A stretch of 64,000 nt of DNA, taken from Burkholderia pseudomultivorans (lineage in GTDB: Bacteria > Pseudomonadota > Gammaproteobacteria > Burkholderiales > Burkholderiaceae). A program made the position numbers and the translations under genes. Shown one piece after another: positions 57,819 to 64,000 of the stretch. Within the stretch, counting starts at the first letter, position 1. Each line of letters starts with the position of its first letter. Location: assembly GCF_001718415.1 (NCBI RefSeq), contig NZ_CP013378.1, positions 1-64,000 on the forward strand, given 5' to 3'. The notes under the pieces were generated by a model, which searched no databases, was not told the origin of the DNA, and saw only the letters and a program-made list of their open reading frames with translations.

Positions 57819-58541
57819 TCAGATCGGCAGCAGCGTCAGCAGCGGCGCGATCAGCACCATCGCGACGCCCGCGATCATCATCGTCAGGCTCGACACGACG
57901 CCTTCCTCGCTGCCGATCTCGCGCGCCTTCGCGGTGCCCACGCCATGCGCGGCTGCGCCGAACAGCGCGCCGCGCGCGAGCCGCGTGCGCATCGGCACGA
58001 GCGCCAGCACGAGTTCGCCGAGCAGCATCCCGCAGATCCCGGTCGCGATCACGAACAGCGCGGTGAGATCCCTCGGCGCATGGATCTTGTCGGACACGGC
58101 GAGCGCGAACGGCGTCGACACCGAGCGCGTCATCAGCGAGCGCTGCAGCTCCGGCGACAGGTGCAGCAGCTTCGCGAGCAGCAGCGACCCGCACACGCCC
58201 GCGCCGATCCCGACCGCGACGCCGACCGACAGCGACAGCCAGTGTCGGCGGATCAGCTCGCGATACTCGTAGATCGGCACCGCGAACGCGATCGTCGCGG
58301 GGCCGAGCAGCCACATCAGCCAGCGCGTGTCGCGGAAGTAGACCGAATACGGGATGCCGGTCAGCAACACCAGCAGCACCAGCACGCCCGGCACGAACAC
58401 GAGCGGCGAGAACAGCAGCGTCTTGCGGTACGCGTAGAGGCGCTTCGACGCGAAGTACAGCACGACCGTCAGCACGAAGCAGCCGAAGGAAATCGCGGCG
58501 TTCGCCTGGTCGGCGAACAGGTTCGACAGCGCGGCAAGCAT
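57819..58541 (-). CDS. lrgB: LrgB/CidB family membrane protein
   Basis: 240 residues with about six transmembrane helices, including GMLLGELVLALVPMRTRLAR and HGVGTAKAREIGSEEGVVSS, which is diagnostic for LrgB (YohK). It acts with the LrgA-like partner in holin-like control of murein hydrolase activity or in export of small carboxylates. 34 bp after lrgA. Confidence 0.94.
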   Translation of the reverse strand: MLAALSNLFADQANAAISFGCFVLTVVLYFASKRLYAYRKTLLFSPLVFVPGVLVLLVLLTGIPYSVYFRDTRWLMWLLGPATIAFAVPIYEYRELIRRHWLSLSVGVAVGIGAGVCGSLLLAKLLHLSPELQRSLMTRSVSTPFALAVSDKIHAPRDLTALFVIATGICGMLLGELVLALVPMRTRLARGALFGAAAHGVGTAKAREIGSEEGVVSSLTMMIAGVAMVLIAPLLTLLPI

Positions 58542-58575
58542 GAAAGGCTCCGGTGCGATTCGGGGAGGGCGGCGC

Positions 58576-59034
58576 TCAGGCGCGCGCGCGGCGGCGTTCG
58601 GCGTACACGCGCTGCACGGCGAGCCGGCGTTCGAGCTTCGCCGCGAGATCGACCGCGACGGCCACCGCGACCATCACGAACGCGGTGCCGGCGAGCATCA
58701 CCAGCGCGATGCGCCAGCCGTCCTCGCGGAACAGCCCGCCGTACTGGACGGCCGCGACGGCCGCCGGCACGAAGAACAGCAGCATGTCGGACAGCAGCCA
58801 GTTCGCGCCGTCCTTGACCCACGCGGGCGCGACGCGGCCCGAGAACAGCAGCACGAGGAGCACCGCGAGGCCGATCACGCCGGACGGGATCGGCAGCCCG
58901 AGCTGCCGCACGGCCCAGTCGACCGCCATCCAGAGCGCGCCGAGCGCGGCGGCCTGCAGCGCAATGCGCGCGGTACGCGCGACCCCGGTCGGGACGGCGG
59001 CGCGGGCGGCGGCAATGGCGATCGGCTTGTTCAT
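58576..59034 (-). CDS. lrgA: LrgA/CidA family holin-like protein
   Basis: 152 residues with four hydrophobic helices and the LrgA signature LPIPSGVIGLAVLLVLLFSG. An Arg-rich tail (LERRLAVQRVYAERRRARA) follows. It is divergent from a LysR regulator (138-bp gap), an arrangement also seen with CidR-cidAB, so expression is likely controlled by it. A longer frame continues upstream but overlaps the regulator. Confidence 0.93.
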   Translation of the reverse strand: MNKPIAIAAARAAVPTGVARTARIALQAAALGALWMAVDWAVRQLGLPIPSGVIGLAVLLVLLFSGRVAPAWVKDGANWLLSDMLLFFVPAAVAAVQYGGLFREDGWRIALVMLAGTAFVMVAVAVAVDLAAKLERRLAVQRVYAERRRARA

Positions 59035-59172
59035 GGCGAGGCTCCATACAGATATTTCTTCAATGGCGCAAGTATAGGTTTCCCCCATCCATAAATAAAA
59101 TGACTTGTCTCTATCCTTGTCATTCCAATTCGGAATTTTTGTAAGTCGCTGCACCAATCTGGGGAGTCGTCG

Positions 59173-60099
59173 ATGGAATTGCGCGCGCTGCGGTACTTCG
59201 TCGAGGTGGTTCGTCAGCAGAGCTTCACTGCGGCGGCCGACCGGCTGTTCGTCACGCAGCCGACCATCAGCAAGATGGTGAAGGCGCTCGAGGACGAGGT
59301 CGGCTCGCCGCTGCTGCTGCGCGACGGACGGCAGATGGTGCTCACCGACGCCGGGCGGATCGTGTTCCAGCGCGGCCAGGACGTGCTCGCCGCGCAGGCG
59401 CAGCTGCAGTCGGAGCTGAACGATCTCGGCACGCTCGGGCGCGGCGAGCTGACGATCGGCATTCCGCCGCTCGGCGGGTCGCTGTTTACGCCGATCATCG
59501 CCGCGTACAAGCAGCGCTATCCGAACATCGAGCTGAAGCTGTTCGAGCAGGGCGCACGGATGATCGAGGCCGCGCTGACCTCGGGCGAGCTGGAACTGGG
59601 CGGGCTGCTGGAGCCGGTCGATCCCGGCACCTTCGAGCGGCTGCCGATGGTGCGCGCGCCGCTGTGGCTGGTCGCGCCGCGCGAGTCGCGCTGGGAGGAC
59701 CACGCGGCCGTGCCGCTTGCCGATCTCGCGCGCGAGTCGTTCGTGTTCTACGCGGAAAGCCTCGCGCTGCACGACGCGGTGCTCGACGCGTGCCGGCAGG
59801 CCGGCTTCACGCCGTCGATCGTGAGCCGCAGCGGGCACTGGGACTTCATGGCCGCGCTCGTGCATGCGGGCGTCGGCATCGCGCTGCTGCCCGAGCCGTA
59901 CTGCCGGCGGCTCGATGCGGGGCAGTTCACCTGCCGGCCGATCGTCGAGCCGGAGATCACGTGGGCGATCGCGCTCGGCTGGCTGAAGAAGGGCTATCTG
60001 TCGCACGCGGCGCGCGCGTGGCTCGAGGTCGCACGCGCGACGCTGCCGGTCGCGCCCGGCGACGATCTCGCGTTCGGCGGCCTGCGGGCGAGGGAGTAG
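59173..60099 (+). CDS. LysR-family transcriptional regulator (CidR-like)
   Basis: 308 residues: N-terminal winged helix (MELRALRYFVEVVRQQSFTA then AADRLFVTQPTISKMVKALE) and a periplasmic-binding-like effector domain (LTIGIPPLGGSLFTPIIAAY). GGGAG precedes the ATG. It is divergent from lrgAB; the AT-rich 138-bp gap is the probable binding region. The effector is unknown; CidR in Gram-positives responds to overflow carbon metabolism, but transfer of that to this protein is inference. Confidence 0.93.
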   Translation: MELRALRYFVEVVRQQSFTAAADRLFVTQPTISKMVKALEDEVGSPLLLRDGRQMVLTDAGRIVFQRGQDVLAAQAQLQSELNDLGTLGRGELTIGIPPLGGSLFTPIIAAYKQRYPNIELKLFEQGARMIEAALTSGELELGGLLEPVDPGTFERLPMVRAPLWLVAPRESRWEDHAAVPLADLARESFVFYAESLALHDAVLDACRQAGFTPSIVSRSGHWDFMAALVHAGVGIALLPEPYCRRLDAGQFTCRPIVEPEITWAIALGWLKKGYLSHAARAWLEVARATLPVAPGDDLAFGGLRARE

Positions 60100-60138
60100 C
60101 GGCGGGCGCGGACGCGAAGGCCGTCCGCGCGCCCGCGC

Positions 60139-61701
60139 TCAATGCCCCATCGCCGGCCCTGCGCCCTTCTTCGGCTTGGTGATCCAGACGAGCGCCGCGA
60201 GCGCGACGAACACGACCGCCGACAGGTGGAAGAAGTCGTTGGTCGCCATCATGAAGCCCTGCTGCGTGACGAGCTGGTTGAGCTGCGCGTTGGCCGTCTG
60301 TCCGAGGATGCCGAGCTGCGCGAGCGCGCCCTGGTAGTCGGTCGTGTTCTGCGCGTAGACGCTCACCGACTCCGACAGCCGCGCATGGTGGTAGATCGCG
60401 TCGTTTTCCCAGAAGGTCGAGCTGACCGCCGTGCCGATCGCGCCCGACAGCGTGCGCAGGAAGTTCGACAGCCCCGACGCGCTCGCGAGCCGCTCGTCGG
60501 GAATGCTCGACAGCGTGATCGTCGTCATCGGCACGAAGAAGCACGCGACGCCGATGCCCTGCACGAGCCGCGGCAGGATCACGTGGTTGAACGGCACGTC
60601 GAGCGTAAACGTCGCGTTCCACAGCGACACGCCCGCAAACACGACGAACGCGAAGCTCGCGACCATCCGCAGGTCGAGCCGGTGCATGTTGCGGCCGATC
60701 AGCGGCGACAGCACCAGCGCGAGCAGGCCGACCGGCGCGGTCGCGAGGCCGGCCTTGCCGGCCGTGTAGCCCATCACGGTCTGCAGCCACAGCGGGAAGA
60801 TCACGACCGAGCCGAAAAACGCCATGAAGCCGAACGAGATGATCAGCGCGCCGAGCGCGAAGTTGCGATCCTTGAACAGCGACAGGTCGACCACCGGCTC
60901 CTTCTCGGTCGCCTCCCACACCAGCATGAACGCGAGCGACACGACCGCGATCAGCGCGAGCGCGACGATGAACGACGAGTTGAACCAGTCGCGGTCCTTG
61001 CCGAGGTCGAGCATCATCTGCAGGCACGACACACCGATCACCAGCAGCGCGAGGCCGATCGCGTCGATCCGCTGCTTCGTCGTCTTCGTCTCGCGGCCGC
61101 GCAACAGGAAGAACGCGCAGGTCGCCGAGAAGATGCCGATCGGCAGGTTGATATAGAAGATCCACGGCCACGTGTAGTTGTCGCTGATCCAGCCGCCGAG
61201 CAGCGGGCCGAAGATCGGCGCGACGATCACCGTCATCGCCCATAGCCCCAGCGCGAGCCCGCGCTTGGCGGGCGGGTAGCTGCGCATCAGGATCGTCTGC
61301 GACAGCGGCACCATCGGCCCCGACACGAGGCCCTGCAGCAGCCGGAACGCGATCAGCGTCTCGAAATTGGACGCGAGGCCGCACAGCGCGGACGCGATCG
61401 TGAACGCGAGCACCGACAGCGTGAACAGCCGCACCTCGCCGACCCGCCGCGCGAGCCAGCCGGTCAGCGGCACCGCGATCGCCGATGCGACCGAGTACGA
61501 CGAGATCACCCACGTGCCTTCGCTGGTCGCGACGCCGAGGCTGCCGGAGATGGTCGGCACCGCGACGTTCGCGATCGACGTATCGAGCACTTCCATGAAG
61601 GTGCCGAGCGCAAGCCCGACGGTGAGCAGCGCGAGCGCGCCGCCGGTCAGCGGCGCGGGTTCGGCGGCGGGGGAGGCGGCGGATGCCGTGGTGGCGGACA
61701 T
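60139..61701 (-). CDS. DHA2-family drug efflux MFS transporter (EmrB-like)
   Basis: 520 residues with about 14 transmembrane helices. DHA2 markers include LDTSIANVAVPTISGSLGVA at the start of helix 1, the motif C-type WAMTVIVAPIFGPLLGGWIS, and NYTWPWIFYINLPIGIFSAT. It exports drugs or aromatic compounds with protons. AGGAG precedes ATG 61701. A MarR gene lies upstream on the same strand. No EmrA-type membrane fusion protein is adjacent, although EmrB pumps usually have one. Confidence 0.94.
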   Translation of the reverse strand: MSATTASAASPAAEPAPLTGGALALLTVGLALGTFMEVLDTSIANVAVPTISGSLGVATSEGTWVISSYSVASAIAVPLTGWLARRVGEVRLFTLSVLAFTIASALCGLASNFETLIAFRLLQGLVSGPMVPLSQTILMRSYPPAKRGLALGLWAMTVIVAPIFGPLLGGWISDNYTWPWIFYINLPIGIFSATCAFFLLRGRETKTTKQRIDAIGLALLVIGVSCLQMMLDLGKDRDWFNSSFIVALALIAVVSLAFMLVWEATEKEPVVDLSLFKDRNFALGALIISFGFMAFFGSVVIFPLWLQTVMGYTAGKAGLATAPVGLLALVLSPLIGRNMHRLDLRMVASFAFVVFAGVSLWNATFTLDVPFNHVILPRLVQGIGVACFFVPMTTITLSSIPDERLASASGLSNFLRTLSGAIGTAVSSTFWENDAIYHHARLSESVSVYAQNTTDYQGALAQLGILGQTANAQLNQLVTQQGFMMATNDFFHLSAVVFVALAALVWITKPKKGAGPAMGH

Positions 61702-61838
61702 CGGATTCTCCTAGGCGCGGCGCGCGCGACGCGCCGACGCAAGACACCGGCCCGCGGTGCTGCGCGGCCCGGGCGGATGGAACAGGACAGGGATCGAATC
61801 GAGCACGTGACGCGTCATCTTCTGCCCAGACAGATAAA

Positions 61839-61852
61839 TAAGCGAATGCTTA
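61839..61852. promoter_or_regulatory. Probable MarR operator before the efflux gene
   Basis: Inverted repeat TAAGC-GAAT-GCTTA, in the gap between marR and the efflux gene. It shares the GCTTA core with the site upstream of marR at 62429-62442. Confidence 0.5.
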
Positions 61853-61874
61853 ACCTAGACATCGCGCCTCCGCG

Positions 61875-62366
61875 TCAGTCGTCCGCTTCGTCGGGACGCG
61901 GACAGCCGTCGGCCAGACCGGGCCCGTTGCCGATGAAGCGCTGCAGCAGGCTCGTCAGCGTCGCGAGCTCGTCCGCCGAGAAGCCGGCAAGCTGCGCGTT
62001 CAGCGCGGTCGCGATCAGCGACGGCAGCGCCGCGGCGGCTTCCGCGCCGCGCGCGGTCAGCGTCAGCTCGATCATCCGGCGGTCCTGCTCGCTGCGCGAG
62101 CGCGCGACCAGCCCCTTGCGTTCGAGACGGTCGAGCATTCGCGTCATCGAGCCGCTGTCGTACGACATCTTGCGCGACAGCTCGAACGGCGTGCGCGCAT
62201 GACCGCGCGACAGCAGCAGGATCACGCCGATCTGCTGCGCGGTGAGATCGAACGGCGCGAGCGCACGGTCCATCCGCTCGACGAGCACCTGCCTGGCCTT
62301 CGTCAGGTAGTAGCCGAGGCTCGTTTCCAGCGCGATGTTGTCGGGATCGTAGAGGCCGCCGGTCAT
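61875..62366 (-). CDS. MarR-family transcriptional regulator
   Basis: 163 residues from ATG 62366 (a GTG lies 4 codons earlier). The MarR winged helix is PFDLTAQQIGVILLLSRGHA, then RTPFELSRKMSYDSGSMTRM and LDRLERKGLVARSRSEQDRR. It probably represses itself and the downstream efflux gene (173-bp gap) until a phenolic or drug ligand binds. Palindromes with GCTTA cores lie before both genes. Confidence 0.93.
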   Translation of the reverse strand: MTGGLYDPDNIALETSLGYYLTKARQVLVERMDRALAPFDLTAQQIGVILLLSRGHARTPFELSRKMSYDSGSMTRMLDRLERKGLVARSRSEQDRRMIELTLTARGAEAAAALPSLIATALNAQLAGFSADELATLTSLLQRFIGNGPGLADGCPRPDEADD

Positions 62367-62428
62367 TCGATTGCGCACGACGCAACAGTGCGTTTCAGGT
62401 CAAAACGCGCCCAGTATCTTGAAAAATG

Positions 62429-62442
62429 ATTGCTTAGTCAAT
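62429..62442. promoter_or_regulatory. Probable MarR operator upstream of marR
   Basis: ATTG-CTTAGT-CAAT, an AT-rich palindrome of the size MarR dimers bind, 63 bp before the marR ATG in otherwise GC-rich DNA. Confidence 0.55.
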
Positions 62443-62540
62443 ATTATTTCAGGCAACCAGTTACGACGTGCATGCTGCACTGCCGGAGACTATGTTCTGA
62501 CCGATTCGCCCGCGCTGCCGGGCACCCGAGGATGTTCGCG

Positions 62541-62822
62541 ATGCTGTTCCTGAAAAATGCCGCCGGCGCGCTGCGCCGCAACCTGACCGATACCGCTCAT
62601 CATGTGTTCTCCGGGCCGCACCGCGGCTGGAAGATCGCGCTGTACGTGACGATGCTGGTGGTGCCGGGCGGCTCGCTCGCCGCGCTCGGGATCGCGTGGT
62701 TCGATCATCGCCGGCAGCGCAACGCGAAAGGCGCGGCGCGCCGCGGCACGACCCGGCCGGGCGCGACGGAACCGTCGTCATGGCGTGCGGCCGCCGAGCC
62801 GGTGCCCGCACGCTGCCACTGA
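62541..62822 (+). CDS. Small membrane protein, hypothetical
   Basis: 93 residues from ATG 62541 (GAGGA about 8 bp upstream; an ATG three codons earlier is too close to that site). One transmembrane helix (WKIALYVTMLVVPGGSLAAL) lies in the middle and a basic tail follows. No family recognised. It is divergent from marR and separate from the efflux protein that follows. Confidence 0.6.
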   Translation: MLFLKNAAGALRRNLTDTAHHVFSGPHRGWKIALYVTMLVVPGGSLAALGIAWFDHRRQRNAKGAARRGTTRPGATEPSSWRAAAEPVPARCH

Positions 62823-63061
62823 CGCGGCGCGGCCGGGCCGCGTCGTTTTCCCCTTTCCTGTCCGCCTCACCGGCTGCGTCGCCGCGCAAGCGATCCGTAA
62901 TGCCCGGTAAACCGGCCTGACGCGCCGGTAACACATTCCGCTCGCCGCGCACCGTACCCTAACGGGTGCGCAGCCCTTCCGCCGTCAGTTACCATTTGTC
63001 CGCCAGCGGCAACGACCGCATCGCGCAGCGCCGCCCGCTGCGCCCAGACAGGAAAATCACG

Positions 63062-64000
63062 ATGCCGTACGCCTCACTCCCGCGCGCCGTTCGCCCGCTG
63101 AGCGCCGCCGTCGCCGTTGCGACGGCCGTGCTGCTCGCCGGCTGCGCCGTCGGCCCCGACTATCATCGTCCCGACACGTCGATTCCCGCCGCCTTCAAGG
63201 AAGCGCCCGCCGGCTGGAAAGTCGCGCAGCCGGCCGACCGCGCCGATCGCGGCCCGTGGTGGACGGTCTACAACGATCCGCAGCTGAACGCGCTCATCGA
63301 CAAGCTCAACGCGTCGAACCAGACCATCGCGCAATCGGCGGCCGCGTACCGGCAGGCGCGCGCGCTCGTCACCGAGGCGCGCGCCGCGTATTTCCCGACC
63401 GTCGGGCTGAGCGCGTCGGGTTCGCGCTCGCGCACGCCGCGGGCGTCTTCTTCGTCGTCGTCGACCTTCGGCGGCTCGTCGAGCACGATCGGCAACAGCT
63501 ACAGCGTCGGCCTCGATGCGAGCTGGGAGCCCGATCTGTGGGGCAAGGTGAGCCGCACCGTCAGCGCGCAGCGCGCCGGCGAAGCGGCCGCCGCCGCCGA
63601 TCTCGCGAACGCGCGGCTGTCGCAGCAGGCGCTGCTCGCGCAGACCTACTTCCAGCTGCGCACCTCCGACGCGCTGCAAAAGCTGCTCGACGATACCGTG
63701 CAGTCGTACCAGCAGTCGCTGAAGCTCACCGAAAACCAGTACGCGCAGGGCGTCGCCGCGCGCGTGGACGTGATCCAGGCGCAGACCCAGCTGCAGAGCG
63801 CGCAGGCGGCGTCGATCGACAACGGCGTCGCGCGCGCGCAGTACGAGCATGCGATCGCGACGCTGATCGGCGAACCGGCGTCGACCTTCTCGCTGCCGCC
63901 GATGCCGCTCGCGGCCGAACCGCCGGTCACGCCGGTCGACGTGCCGTCCGCGCTGCTCGAGCGCCGTCCCGACATCGCCGCGGCCGAGCGCCGCGCGGCG
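63062..64000 (+). CDS. RND efflux outer-membrane lipoprotein, NodT/OprM family (partial, cut by window end)
   Basis: 313 codons are visible; the gene continues past the window. The lipoprotein signal has lipobox VLLAGC followed by AVGPDYHRPDT, the hallmark of OprM/NodT proteins. OEP repeats follow (GPWWTVYNDPQLNALIDKLN; NQTIAQSAAAYRQARALVTE; LRTSDALQKLLDDTVQSYQQ; YAQGVAARVDVIQAQTQLQS; LLERRPDIAAAERRAA). It forms the outer-membrane channel of a tripartite pump. Its partner pump is not in the window; the DHA2 transporter nearby is a possible partner. Confidence 0.94.
   Translation, partial: MPYASLPRAVRPLSAAVAVATAVLLAGCAVGPDYHRPDTSIPAAFKEAPAGWKVAQPADRADRGPWWTVYNDPQLNALIDKLNASNQTIAQSAAAYRQARALVTEARAAYFPTVGLSASGSRSRTPRASSSSSSTFGGSSSTIGNSYSVGLDASWEPDLWGKVSRTVSAQRAGEAAAAADLANARLSQQALLAQTYFQLRTSDALQKLLDDTVQSYQQSLKLTENQYAQGVAARVDVIQAQTQLQSAQAASIDNGVARAQYEHAIATLIGEPASTFSLPPMPLAAEPPVTPVDVPSALLERRPDIAAAERRAA

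Overview
The window looks like a stretch of the main chromosome of a Burkholderia species (beta-proteobacterium, probably close to the B. cepacia complex). This rests on the high GC content, dnaA-dnaN-gyrB protein sequences of that type, a 16S-tRNA-Ile-tRNA-Ala-23S-5S operon, a Burkholderia-type porin and the fliLMNOPQR block. Species identity is an inference from sequence character; nothing was searched.

Layout. 1-5518: dnaA, dnaN and gyrB on the plus strand. 5519-23710: an accessory island of visibly lower GC between gyrB and the rRNA operon. It holds an orphan gene, an IS3/IS407-type insertion sequence with a 4-bp target duplication, and a three-gene minus-strand operon (druF-druG-druE) that I read as a type II Druantia anti-phage system. 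Divergent from it runs a compact RHH regulator - m5C methyltransferase - PD-(D/E)XK nuclease - Vsr operon, followed by a hypothetical gene and a SymE-like toxin. 23851-29505: a complete rRNA operon on the minus strand with terminator, boxA sites and promoter. 29521-32649: a divergent ECF-sigma regulon (cytochrome b561 plus catalase-like peroxidase on one side, sigma plus anti-sigma on the other) with two mirror-image ECF promoters. 32650-35078: a repeat-rich region with seven composite units, each holding a DnaA-box-like sequence 29-30 bp from a conserved motif, then two small genes, then a second DnaA-box cluster beside an AT-rich stretch. It looks like a bipartite replication origin lying about 33 kb from dnaA. 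35038-35256: tRNA-Val with promoter and terminator.

35375-36781: an ECF41-like sigma factor with its carboxymuconolactone-decarboxylase partner and a matching promoter. 37221-39459: ergothioneine genes egtB-egtD. 39754-40951: three small exported proteins. 41114-46182: a type III restriction-modification pair whose nuclease motif looks damaged. 46561-52934: porin, TctDE-like two-component system and a nitrate/sulfonate/taurine-type ABC transporter, all on one strand. 53108-57584: fliR-Q-P-O-N-M-L. 57819-60099: lrgAB (cidAB-like) with a divergent LysR regulator. 60139-62366: a MarR regulator and DHA2-family efflux pump. 62541-64000: a small membrane protein and the first 313 codons of an RND-type outer-membrane efflux lipoprotein, cut by the window end.

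How the pieces fit. The rRNA operon points left. It would be transcribed head-on to replication if the fork started at dnaA, but co-directionally if it started in the 32.7-35.0 kb repeat region, which supports the origin reading. The gyrB-rrn interval acts as an integration site for defence genes, and the type III system adds a second restriction locus further right.
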